A stretch of 64,000 bases of DNA from Allium sativum (lineage: Eukaryota; Streptophyta; Magnoliopsida; Asparagales; Amaryllidaceae). The stretch covers positions 29,099,659 to 29,163,658 of the forward strand of contig CM060909.1 in the NCBI GenBank assembly GCA_030737875.1, in the 5' to 3' direction. Position numbers and translations under genes: made by a program. Under the pieces are notes generated by a model. The model saw nothing but the letters and a program-made list of their open reading frames with translations, made no database searches and was not told the DNA's origin. Positions 11,136 through 22,130 of this stretch are shown piece after piece (position 1 is the first letter of the stretch; each line of letters starts with the position of its first letter).

Positions 11136-13070
11136 ATCTGTCTTTCACGATTTTATTGCTCAATTTCATTCCATACTGTTTTGGCTGTGTTTGTTTTGGG
11201 GGAAAAGCACTTTTTAGGCGCTGAATCAAAATGCTGAATACATTCAGTGGGAATAAGCACATTTGTTTCTATCATCTGTTCAGCGGGAATAAGCACGTTC
11301 GTTGCCGCTGTCCGCACAGTTCGCAACTGCAGGTATCTCTCTTTCGTCCAACGCTGCAGTTTCGTCGCTCGCGCCAAATCCGTGACTGCTGCTAAGCATG
11401 GACAGCAGCTCATGCTCTTCCTTCGTCGTCCACTACCGCGTTTAAAGGTAAGTTTATGCTTACGATTCAACTTATTTTAGGTTATATAACTTGGCATTCC
11501 GCTAAATATAATTGGTTTGGGCTGTTTGCTTTTGCATTTCCATCGCTTGTTGGCTGTATTAAATCGTGCATCTGCTAGTTGAAAATAGCATAGTTGAGTT
11601 CACATCCATATTTGTTGAATGGTGTTCCTGCTTCATTCTTACCTTGGACATTACACGCACTATTCTAAACACACATTTTGCATGTTGTCAAAATTTTACT
11701 TTGGACAATGTACATTTTCAGCACTATGCTGTTTTGCTGCCATAAAACTTGATAGGCGCATCTCTACTTTTAAATGATAGCTCCTGTACACACGTCCATA
11801 TTACTACATTTTAATTGCATATTGACTATATAGAACCGGGTGCAGCCTCCATCATAAATAGAGTGCTTGTTAGATAATAAGACATAAAAATGCAAGGAAG
11901 GGTATAGAGACAGAACACACTGCCTTAACATGAAGAAAAATGGATTTTTGTTGCCTTAAGTCTTCCATCCCTGTTCTAACATGTTCCTGGATTTTTGGGC
12001 ATAATCATTTACTCAATACTCATGCATGTTTATGTTAACGTTCCATGTAGGCTGACATAGATTTGTCTGCTTTCATGCATGTTGATAAATTTTGTTTATT
12101 GTATGATGAGGTGCACCATTGCCTTGCAAAATAAAAGACTGTACAATTAGTATGTTGTGTTTGACTTTGTGAAGTTTTTACTTGACTGTGTTTTACTTGA
12201 CTATGGCATTGTTCCTCCTGCCATATTTAACATGTAATAGGACATTTGAAACTACTTAGAACACTTGTTATACTTGATACTTGTCTTGTTCACACCTAGG
12301 CCATGCTACATATCCTTGAACACATGTTTTGGTTATCTACAAATTGTATATGTTGTTAGTGATTACTTACGATTAGATTTGTTTCAAGATTTATTTCCGT
12401 ATGCTGTTATGTTGCACCTATTTATGCACTAGAATTAAAAAGAGTAGCATTGAACGGAAGAGAAACAACGAGAATTACGAATTAACCTTGTAGTTAAACT
12501 TTGAAATTAGTTTAGCTTGAATAGGACAAAAAATGTGTTCATGTTACCATATTTCTCTCCTATGCATGAAGCTTTTTGAATCAAGGCACATGATACACCA
12601 CTTATCACTTTGTGTGATTTCTTCTACAATGGTAACAATGTATTAACATATCAGTTTGTGCTGTTTTTGCATGGTTTCCATACAGACAACTTCAAAAAAT
12701 GCACAAGAATTTTACGAAGGCAAATAAGAAAGCCATGTAATAGCTTCAAGAACCAAAGGTTATGTTTATGTATATGCATGTTTTGTGATTGTGCAGGTGG
12801 TGGGGATGTTGAGGAAGTGCAAAGATGAAGTAGGCTGATAGTTGAAGCAGAGTTTTTGGATGGTACTGATTTGTAATCATTATTTGTAATGAAGAATTGA
12901 TATATTACCGTGATGATGTATGATTCATTTTTTGTATTTTGAATATAAAGTTGTAATGTTTTTTGTATGAATGGATCCGTTGCTTTGAATTTATATCAAT
13001 TTGTTTTCTGTTTATTCAGCTTTTGTTGCATTTGCAGAATTTATTTTTTTTAAAATCCAAATGTCAATCA

Positions 13071-13300
13071 CAACGGTGCATAACAGTTGTAGTAGATTTT
13101 ATTACAACGGTGCATAACTGTTGTAATAAAATCTATTACAACGGTGGAAAAAAGTTGTAAAATAGACATATTACAACGGTGTTGCAACAGTGCAAAAAAA
13201 TTGTAAAAGATATTAGTCTATTACAACTTCTTAATACACGACGGTTTGCCCACCGTTGTAAAATGTATATTACAACGGTGTTCCACCGTTGTAATAGGGT
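13071..13300. repeat. Right subterminal hairpin array of the 3.8-kb CACTA element
   Basis: About eight copies of ACAACGGTG(C/T) or its complement CACCGTTGT occur in both orientations with spacings of roughly 20-40 bp (for example ATTACAACGGTGCATAACTGTTGT). They mirror the left array but with a different loop sequence. They continue to the terminal inverted repeat. Confidence 0.8.
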
Positions 13301-13533
13301 CATTTTGTTGTAGTGTTGGGTGTTGTACAGTTTCTGATGATAGTCCAATTCACATTATTGTAAACTATAAATTCATATACGTGTGTGCAAAAGCATAAGA
13401 CTTGAGTATTATAGATTTAATAGGTTTAAGCATCTATTTTTAAATAGATAGTTTGAACGTATTATTACAAGTCACTAAAATCTTGAGTGTTTGTATATAT
13501 AAAATGATATAAAATTGTAGTACCACAAAAAAG

Positions 13534-13538
<5 letters not shown>

Positions 13539-13624
<86 letters not shown>
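13539..13624. repeat. (AC)n(AT)n microsatellite
   Basis: An (AC) run of about 18 units passes into an (AT) run of about 30 units, in the outer LTR to the right of the CACTA element. Similar (TG)n(TA)n runs lie at about 14216-14265, also in the LTR, and at 15395-15472 in the LARD LTR. Confidence 0.9.
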
Positions 13625-13626
<2 letters not shown>

Positions 13627-14019
13627 TTGTATTACGTTTATTATTGTAATAGTCTTTTAAACTTTGATTACAAGTTATTATGTATATATTTGTTATTCCC
13701 TGTTGCTAATTGAATGTGAATATACATTTTTATGCCATGTTAATAAAGTTAGTGAAATAAACTTGTAAACCTTATTTTTGATGTTAAAATTGACATTTCA
13801 ATGGTTTAGGATGTTTTTTACGTGCATTTGGTTTATGTTTTATTTATTTCTATTTATAACATAATTAACGTATTACAGATGCGTATTAAATTCGTATTAA
13901 GAGCGTACTAAATGCTTAAAATAGAAAATCAAAATTATAAATGTTCCCCTAGGAAATTTGTATGTGCGTGAATATTAATGTCTTTTATTAGTATTAAGGA
14001 CACATATACATGAGGTTAA

Positions 14020-14215
14020 TCCCAACTTGTTGTATAAGCCTACCCGGAATCGACCGACATATCCAGAATCTACAAGTTAGTCGGGTTAATATGAAATGTC
14101 TACGTGGCGTGGGACAATATAATTATTACATAAGGACGCGAGGTTGATACTAACTTATAGTAGACTCATGGTCGGAACCGACCGATAAATCCAACATCTA
14201 CAAGTGATTGATTTA
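14020..14215. repeat. Imperfect tandem duplication in the outer LTR
   Basis: Two decayed units share the order GGTTGATAC/GGTTAATCC, CGGAA(T/C)CGACCGA, A(T/A)ATCCA and ATCTACAAG, offset by about 125 bases. Such internal duplications are common in long chromovirus LTRs. No coding content. Confidence 0.5.
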
Positions 14216-14265
<50 letters not shown>

Positions 14266-15406
14266 GAGAGAAGTAAACCTGCCTCGAGAAGGTATTAAGT
14301 GGTTGACCTACCTTGTTTAAGTATTAAGTGATCACTGGGTGCGCCCTTCTCTTATAAAATATAATATAGTCTTAATTAAAACGATAGAGTATAAGTAAGG
14401 TAGTTCTTCGGAAGTTGTCTGATTCTTATCTAGGGGATATGCGAGGGCATACCCAGGGATGGGCAGCATGAAAATTCCTAAGGGAGTTCCTATCAACGGG
14501 AAGATAGCAGTTCACCTGTAATGATAGCTACTTAGTAACGCATAATTCCACAAAGAGGATCATAAATGGCGAGGAGTTTCTACCTAAATCTGGTATTAAG
14601 TGGCAGATTACTATTCGATTTACGTAACGACCTGCAATTTTGAATGTCTCGAATCGGTAATTAAACCAACTCCAGACGCTTAAAGCGGTGAATCGTTATT
14701 AGCTTACAGTATTTAAATAGAAAATACATATAGAATCATAACACATAATACAATAATTGCACGGAATAAATTTTGTATAAATATTAGAGTTTACAAAATA
14801 TTTTTACAGTGGAAGATTCAATATAATGTCTATATAAGTTTTAAAAGAATAAAATTTTACACTTTTTTCGGTCTTGCGCACATACACATCTTCACGTTTC
14901 TCTCTAGTTTTTTTGAGCTGAAAATCTAAAATCTGCAACACTCGAATCTGACCCGAGCATTCCATGAAGAACATAAACAACCGGGTCAGGATTAAACTTA
15001 TTTCAAGTCGGTAAACTTCGATACAATCACATAAATATAATCAGTTTAATCCCAATAAAATTTTAAATAAATCGAGTATACAAATCAGTGAACTATCGAA
15101 GTAATTGGAACAAGCATGCAACTAATGGATGGGAATATATCCACTTCCAAATAGTGAGAAACAATTATACAAGATACTACAGTAGTCATTAATGGTCACG
15201 ATACTGAACATGAAAGGGACAAGCTGGTTTAACCATGAATGTGCACATATGACCAAACAGAAGTATGCAAAATAAATAAATAAAATGCGGGAAAAATAAA
15301 ATCAACAAGCTGCTCATAAGTTAGGGAAAGTTCCAGCTTCAGACAAAAGGGCGGGCAGTTCGAAGGTACCAATGCATGGCAAAATGAGTTTGGGTTATAT
15401 ATATAC

Positions 15407-15473
<67 letters not shown>

Positions 15474-16368
15474 AGGCCTCCCTGTTTTGTTAACTAAAGG
15501 TCAAGAATACCATAATTACATGTGTGCTAAGTCCAACTAGAACAACCCAGTAACCAAATATTTAGGTATACACACTACAGAGTAACAACTTATGAACAAT
15601 TGAAGCAACTAAGTGGCCTAACAAGGTAAATGGGCACTATAAGGGGCATGCATCACGTCTTAAACAAAGTCAACTAGTGGTCAAAATAACATACACATGT
15701 GCAGCATATAAGGAGCAGCAAGGTTATAGCATGCATGAAGGGTTCAAAGTGATACATGTATTCATAACAGTGGGGTAGTAACGCAAGTAAGTAATTACAA
15801 ATAACCCATATGTTTTACCTAACTTCCAAGATTTACATGTAACAAATTTTTCATCTAAATCACAAACAAACTCAACATACAATAAAACATTACATGGACA
15901 GTATACGCAGGGAACAGGTTATAGCATACAACGGTCACTTGGTAATTAATAATTATTATGAAGGAAGCATAGGTGGGTTTAGACTCAGTTCCAAACAGAA
16001 GTCACAGTGCATACTTCTACCTTACTTTGTATGTATTAAAGACGTAAGTTCTTTCTGGTGTTCATATATGAGGACTCAATGGTGTTTTTAATATTTTCTT
16101 CACAAACATACATGATATAATTTAACTAGCAGGGTACCTATATGTTTAGGCAAGGCACAACAATATACATGACAACAATGAAATAGCAAGTGTCATGGCC
16201 AGCAAAACATGGCACCACTAAATGTATACAAGGCACAACAGCAAGTTTTCAAACCAAAAATCGAAGTGGCAGGAAGGCATCAACGAAACAACCCACAACA
16301 AACAAATTATACATAGTGAAAAGAGAAGTAACAAACTTGTAATAAGTTAAATCGTAAGCTTTACTTAC

Positions 16369-16796
16369 CTTTCATCAATGTTAGAACATGCGGGAGGTGA
16401 CGGTGTAACCGAGTGGAGCAGTGGATGGTGCTCCATCGGAAGTGGAAAACGCTGGTGGGCTAGCTCAAAGAGGCAATGCGACGGATTTGGCTGATTGATG
16501 GAGACAAGCTGTTGGTGGTCGGAGACGACGCGAGTGGCATGTATTTTACAGCAAACAACAAAGGAGGAAGGAATCGAGACAGAAAGGAGAGGGGCGCGAA
16601 TCTCGGTGGCGCGAAGATCGAAGGCTTTGTTGGCGGTTAACGGCGACGGCAGCACCCTAAGACGTGACACGGCAGGCGACGATTGGAATAGGGGTGGAGT
16701 GGGAATTTGCGATGCCAGCGGAGGCCCGAGATGGTGAGTGAAGGCGGAGGACAGGTTGTCGTGGAGTATGATGGCAACGGCCATGAATTTGAACAT
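16369..16796 (-). other. LTR-borne reading frame ending at a strong splice donor
   Basis: A 143-codon frame on the minus strand starts MFKFMAVAII at 16796 and runs into AAAG/GTAAGTAA, with the exon edge at 16369. The product is rich in Pro, Ser and His and matches no family I know; its first 20 residues are hydrophobic. The other LTR holds the same segment at 56993-57422, with the start (MFKFMVVAI) and the donor (AAAG/GTAAGTAT) kept but the frame broken. A TATA box lies about 265 bases upstream. It may be a spliced leader exon of the retrotransposon RNA rather than a protein. An open frame on the opposite strand through the same segment argues for caution. Confidence 0.3.
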
Positions 16797-17058
16797 GGAA
16801 CGATTTAGGGATTTATTATTTGGGGAGACAAATATAATGTCGACTGGAAAGAATAATGAGGAGACAAAACAATGAGCAAAGAAATGAAAGAGGATGGTTT
16901 ACATACGAAGGAGGACACGTGGTGCAATATCTCTGATGTTTTTGAAACGTGTTGCGAACGTACTTTTAGCGAAGACAGGTGTTTAAAACAACAAACAAAT
17001 AATTCTTCGAGTAAGCACCACTTTATTTTTATACTATGTATCCATCATAATACAAGAG

Positions 17059-17066
17059 TATTTATA
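17059..17066 (-). promoter_or_regulatory. TATA box of the LARD 3' LTR
   Basis: CCTATAAATACTC on the minus strand, with an AATAAA some 30 bases further downstream (17024-17029). This places the U3/R boundary near 17030 and leaves an unusually long R/U5 of about 2.4 kb. The other LTR has the related ATATATAAACAC near 57690. Confidence 0.45.
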
Positions 17067-17338
17067 GGAGTATATTTCAAATATACAATCTAAATTAAAA
17101 CCGAATGCAAGTAACAAATTTATTCAAATTAAAAATACAATTCTCAAGTTAAATGGAAAATAAATTTAAAATTTCTCAACAGTACATTTCCATTAATTTA
17201 AAAAATAATATTATAAACAAATTTTAAACTTTACTAATAATTTGTACTCAATTTGATATAAAAATATTACTAACGTTTTGACAAAACATTTAAAAACATT
17301 TAAATCGAAATCTAGGAGAAGAAAAGGCTCCTCTAAAA

Positions 17339-19755
17339 ATGGCATACCATTTCTTCCCCAACTTCTCTGCCAGACCTAGTTTGTCGTCGCGCCTCTCCCC
17401 AACGCAGATCAACCACCACCTTGCTCCTTCACCTCAAACTAAACCTCCACCACCCATTCCACCACCACTGGACCTACCTCCGGAACCAAATCTGCCACCT
17501 TTAGCCTCCTCATCTAACCCTAGTTCTGCTAAGCTTTCCACCAAGATATGGTCATCGCTCTTCGAATCGAAACCTCGTAATGCTGGCTTCTTCGTGCCGT
17601 CGCCAATGAAATTACAATTTACAAGGAAGGCCCTTCAACCAACAGAGGAAATTTTCGACGCAACTATGCAACAATGGGATGGGTACCTGGTTGGACACTT
17701 CTTAGATCGGCCACTGTCTTTAGGGGTGTAAATCGGTCGGACCGGACCGGACGGAGGTGTGTCCAGTTTCTGTCCTAAAAAAAATCGGACCGAACACGGA
17801 CCGGACCAAAAAAATTATCGGACAAATTTCGTTGTCCTAATTCGTGTCCTAAATAAAATCGGTCGGACACGGACATGATCGGACAGATCGGACTCGGTCG
17901 GACATCGCTATTTATATCACATTTTGTACATTTTACTAGATTTTCTTTCGGCTATATGTCGAATTACAAGTAATTCGGACGAATTCGGACGAGCCCGGAC
18001 CGGACATGATTTTTTCTCGTACAAATTTTGTTGTCCTAACTCGTGTCCTAAATGACAATCGGACGGACTCGGACGGACGTATTTCGGTCACGGACACGAA
18101 CGGACGTCGGACATTCGGACAAAATTTACAGCCCTAACTGTCTTTCACGGTTGTTACTAAACATCTGAAAAAGCAATGGCAGCCAACATGAGGAATAAAA
18201 ATCAGATCTGCAGGTTCTGTTTATTTCTTTTATATTGATAATATTGAGGACCGAGACAAAATCCTGCATGCTGATCCTATGATTATTCAAAACAAACTTT
18301 TCATCATACGGTCGTGGCAACCCAAACTGGGGATTTAACCAAGAGCATAAAATCGGTCCCTGTGCGGATTAAGCTGACGAACCTACCTCTTTACGATTGG
18401 TCTAAGTTGGGGATTTGTTGGTTGGCGATGAGAGTGGGTAAGTTCCTGTGCATGGACCTATCCACTGAAAAATTAGAATGTTTGGAATTTACAATGTGTA
18501 TGGTTGAAGTTTCACCTCATGGCGAACTTCCATCTGAATTTAATGTGATGTTGCCCAATGGAGGAGAACAGACTGTATATGTAAGGTATCTATGGAAACC
18601 AGAAATATGCGTTAACTGTGGCACCTTTGGGCACACAACAGTCAAATGTAGCAATTGTCGTGATGATATTGCTGCTGTAGCACCTTTTACGGTGAAGCCT
18701 CAACCATCTGTGATAGTTCAGAAAGATAGAGGGTACTCCTTTGCTGCCTCAAAAGCCCTAGTTGTATCCCTTCCTAAGAATAACAACTCTCGGAGAATGG
18801 TTACCAACAAGATCAGACACAGCAGATTCCAGTTCAGCAGCAAATTGAAGATGCAACACAAGTTGATAACACAAGTAGCAATATTTTATCTGCTTTGCAT
18901 GACTTGAGTGTGGATGAAACTGGAAATGACGTTGAGTGTGAAGAAGGAGAGATAAGACATGTTAATGAATTACTATCTCGAGCGTTTGGCAATGATGTCA
19001 ACACTTCATCTGTGTATGACGTTTGCACAAACAGTAGAACCCATGAGAACAATATGTGTGATGTTAATTTAGTTGGGTTGGAAAGTTCTGAGGACAAAGT
19101 TTGTATAAAAAATAACAGCCTTATTGTTTTGAAAAATAAGCAGAATGTTGAGGGAGAGGTTGCGCTAGGTAACAGTAAAACAAGGGAGAAGTGCTCCATC
19201 GCTTCAAACTGTAAAGCACCTGAAAATGATAGGAAAGAAGGAACTGTGAACAACAATGATAATGTTGTGGTTGAGTTTCATGAGAACAGTAACCGTATTG
19301 CTAATGATGCCGCAAGTCTTGGCTCATTTCTTCTACGCAACTTCAACTGTATGGAGACTGAAATGGTTTCTAATATAGCAGAATCAGTTAATGTGAGAGA
19401 AAGTGGAACCAATGACAGTGTTAAGGACAGAGAAAAGGAAGGCTACAGCATTTCCAAGGGCAGTAAAGATTCATCTTCAACCGCACTTAAACCTGGTTTT
19501 CTAAACCATGGAAGCAAATTAACTACGAAATCATCACCCAAAGAGCAACCAGTGCCGTCTCACAATGAAAATATCCCGAAAAAACCTGGACCCTATGATC
19601 ATATTAGGCCGCCACCGGGCTACAAGCCACCACCACCAGACAGCTTCGTCAACTCACCCTTTACTAATTTGTCTGGTCGAAAGATTGGAAATGCTCCGAT
19701 CACTAGAAGCAAAAAGATTGAACTTCTGAAAGGGATTAACAACGACAAAGGCTAA
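17339..19755 (+). pseudogene. L1-type ORF1 (DUF4283-like, CCHC zinc knuckle), interrupted
   Basis: The N-terminal part (17339-17720) is proline-rich and reaches VGHFLDRPLS, which resembles the start of the DUF4283 domain of plant L1 ORF1 proteins. A hAT element splits it there. It resumes at 18145 (VVTKHLKKQWQP ... DRDKILHADPMII) with in-frame stops near 18190 and 18336. A central region at 18314-18700 holds the CCHC zinc knuckle CVNCGTFGHTTVKC. A frameshift near 18900 leads to an acidic tail (18895-19755) with the motif RPPPGYKPPPPDSF. ORF1 proteins bind element RNA. The stops, frameshift and insertion make this copy non-functional. The zinc knuckle and domain order make the family call fairly secure. 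Confidence 0.75.
17721..18136. mobile_element. Small non-autonomous hAT element (MITE-like), 416 bp
   Basis: Termini TAGGGGTGTAAAT and (reverse complement of the right end) TAGGGCTGTAAAT. The 8-bp target duplication ACTGTCTT is perfect at 17713-17720 and 18137-18144. The interior is dominated by CGGAC/GGTCGGAC repeats and has no coding content. It sits inside the DUF4283-like segment of the LINE ORF1. Confidence 0.9.
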
Positions 19756-19881
19756 AGTTGTAGCCTTCAATTCGCTGCATGAAGTCATTTTGCTGACAGG
19801 TTATGACGAAGTCAACTAATATGTAATGCTTAATGTAATGTACTATGTAACGTAGTAAATGCCATATGCGTATGTCATATG

Positions 19882-20169
19882 CAGGCCCGGCCCTGGCCCA
19901 AGGCCACCAAGGCGGTGGCCTAGGGCCTCCGGCCCGATAGGGCCTCATGATTTTAAAATTTTGTTCATAAAGCCTTGCAATATAAAGTAAATAAGAAGAC
20001 AGCATGGTCTGGTGGTAAAGCATTGTTTGTTTTTTGCCTGGGTACCTAGGTTCGAAACCTGGCGCTTACATTGTTATACTCATTTATTTTAACATACTCA
20101 TTCACTTTAACACTTTTCCTTGATGCCTCATTTTTGCCTTGGGTCTCTGCTAGCCCAAGGCCGGCCCTG
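19882..20169. mobile_element. Small non-autonomous hAT element (288 bp) carrying a tRNA-like segment
   Basis: Left end CAGGCCCGGCCCTGG, right end CCAAGGCCGGCCCTG. The 8-bp target duplication GTCATATG is perfect at 19874-19881 and 20170-20177. The terminal regions are GC-rich and self-complementary (GGCCCAAGGCC, GGCCTAGGGCC). It lies in the 3' untranslated part of the half-LINE. Its centre holds RNA polymerase III-like promoter boxes. Confidence 0.88.
20005..20059 (+). other. tRNA-like A box and B box inside the hAT element
   Basis: TGGTCTGGTGG (20005-20015) resembles an A box and GGTTCGAAACC (20049-20059) matches the B-box consensus GGTTCGANNCC exactly. The spacing is that of a tRNA gene. 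The cloverleaf cannot be completed, so it is a tRNA relic or a SINE-like head, not an active tRNA. Confidence 0.5.
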
Positions 20170-20449
20170 GTCATATGTATACTTTTCTCTTTCCTGCGTG
20201 AAAGTTATTTTGTTGATATGTATGTTGCATATCACCAACTCTCAAATGTATTTTATTTTTTAGTAATTAAAAGCGTGTTACAGATTACGTTAAAAACCGG
20301 TCTGCCTTGCAAAAAAAAAACATTTAAATCGAATAAAAAAAATTAAATTTACAAAAATCAATCTAAAACCAAACCAAATATAAATTTCCTAAATACCAAT
20401 TCAAAATTAATTTCATATTTTAAAACATTAAAAGTCTTGGTTCGTTACA

Positions 20450-20470
20450 GTCTCCTCCCTTAAAGCTTTT
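20450..20470 (-). other. Polypurine tract of the LARD
   Basis: On the minus strand CTTTAAGGGAGGAGAC runs directly into the LTR start TGTAACGAACC. It primes plus-strand DNA synthesis in LTR elements and fixes the element's orientation. Confidence 0.7.
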
Positions 20471-20782
20471 CATCCTCGAAAAGGAGAGATCGTTAATTTG
20501 AAATCAAAGTATGAAATAATTCCTTCGACTTAAAATCCTGGTTTATTTTTCGAATCATTTGATTACATCTTTCCATTTAATCGTTATACAATCACTTGAA
20601 GTACTAACATTTTCTATTCATATCGATTTATACTCGCTTCGGGATTTTAAAAACCGAATCATTTCGAAAAATTTCAAAAACTTCATGATAGACGACATAA
20701 AACATTTATGTCTCAAGTCGAGAGGTTTCTCCCAGTGATAAGGCCACTAGGCACTGCCTACCCATGTATTGATATAATGCTA

Positions 20783-20924
20783 AGTATCTCCCGGCGAACA
20801 TCTAGACTCGGACATCGAATCAAAGCGCAAAGTATATATCATGGTTTTCATCCAGACATTGGACACCATATATACTTTATTCACAAACACAAGCTAGTAT
20901 CTCCCGGTTAACATCTAGACTCAG
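20783..20924. repeat. Two copies of a 30-bp direct repeat in the LARD internal region
   Basis: AGTATCTCCCGG (CG/TT) AACATCTAGACTC (G/A) GAC occurs near 20783-20813 and 20895-20924, about 112 bases apart, each followed by a variant of AAGTATATA. Probably a local duplication. Confidence 0.7.
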
Positions 20925-21579
20925 ACGCCAAATGCGGAGCACGAAGTATATACCTTTCTTTAGTCACGAGTTACTCAAATCTCAATAACAAATCATTTCA
21001 TTTCATATCCCGAAGTTATAAATCATTTCGAAATATTAATTTCCAAATCCACTATTACTTTGTTTCTCAACATTTCAAAATCTCAGGATTCAAGTCATCG
21101 AACTTACTATATTTATAAATTACTTTATAAACCATTTCAATTTTCAAGTCATATCGAATTTCCATAAATAATTTCAAATCATTTCCAAAACATTCCAAAT
21201 ATAAGATTTCCAACAATTTCACACAAGATAATATGTTTCAAGAGATTCATACAATCATAAAATTTTCCTTTTCAAATCTCATTTCCAAAATCATTTGCAC
21301 CACATGATATAGAATTTATTCATTCCGGTTTCAAACATTTAAATCTCATATGAAGAGGTACATTATTCAAATATTCGGAAATCCCTTAAAACATATATTT
21401 CGAAAGTATCTTCACGCTTTTGTTGCGCTACTCTAATCTATTATCAACATATTTCGAACTAATTTCAATTCTCAAATACTAATTCTAAATATTTGAAATC
21501 GATTTCAAAATTTTGGAAACTAAATTCTCAACTAAAAAGTTTTATTTTCAAAATCCCACTTGCCCATAAATTTGGTCGA

Positions 21580-22094
21580 TGCAATACACAAGGGTTCAAA
21601 GATAAGATTGGATATCTCAAGCGCGAACAGATCGAATGATAAGCGAAAGGTGACGACAGGTTAAGGGAAAACTAAACGCGTCAACAAGCGAAGGGACGAT
21701 ATTATATTTGTAGAATATTCGTTTCTATTCAAATTATTCTTTATTACAACTTATTAGAACAAAATAAGTTATGGAATTTTAGGACTTGAATTTTTTTCTA
21801 ACGCTCAAATTTACGGAAAATTTCGGTAACATCTCCCTTATACGGTTCGATCGGGAAAAATTTCCCGTACACAAAAACGACTAAACACAAAATATACTAC
21901 TCATCTATATGATGAGGCGTCCCTAAACAGGGGAAACAACACGAAAAAAAACCAAGTACGGTATTAAATTCGAGATGTGTACCTTATATTAGCGTTTATA
22001 ACACGTTTGCTTAATTTTTAGCATTTAGCGCAAAAGCGAGCTCTCATGCGAAGCGCACGCCATGACTTCCTACTAAAACACTTAGAATAATGAG

Positions 22095-22130
<36 letters not shown>

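Larger units (their letters stand above)
9538..13315. mobile_element. Non-autonomous CACTA transposon, 3.8 kb
   Basis: The termini CACTACAACAAAA and TTTTGTTGTAGTG are perfect inverted repeats. The 3-bp target duplication TTG lies at 9535-9537 and 13316-13318. Both subterminal zones are packed with short hairpin motifs around ACAACGGTG. No TNPD or TNPA gene is visible; inside there is only an unassigned ORF (10818-11135) and scattered exon-like patches. It probably moves, or moved, with enzymes from another CACTA element. It lies in the outer LTR, 313 bp beyond the hAT insertion. Confidence 0.88.
17310..20320 (+). mobile_element. LINE-like retroposon with ORF1 only (half-LINE)
   Basis: The insertion is flanked by an 18-bp target duplication (AAAAACATTTAAATCGAA at 17292-17309 and 20316-20333) and ends in a run of A at 20311-20320 that merges with the right duplication. 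Both are marks of target-primed reverse transcription. The empty site is present in the other LTR near 57926-57943. The body begins only 29 bases before an ATG and carries one ORF1-like gene. The second ORF (endonuclease and reverse transcriptase) is absent. Two small hAT elements inserted later. Without them it is about 2.3 kb. Confidence 0.82.
14623..20449 (-). mobile_element. 3' LTR of the LARD, interrupted by a LINE-like retroposon
   Basis: Its ends in plus orientation are CGTAACGACC (first base mutated from T) and TTCGTTACA. It aligns along its length with the other LTR, for example near 14650 with 25220, 15480 with 26040, 15895 with 56515 and 16380 with 57000. Positions 17310-20320 are an insertion absent from the other LTR, where the target reads continuously at about 57926-57943. 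It contains a (TA)n(GT)n run at 15395-15472 that the other copy lacks. Confidence 0.85.
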
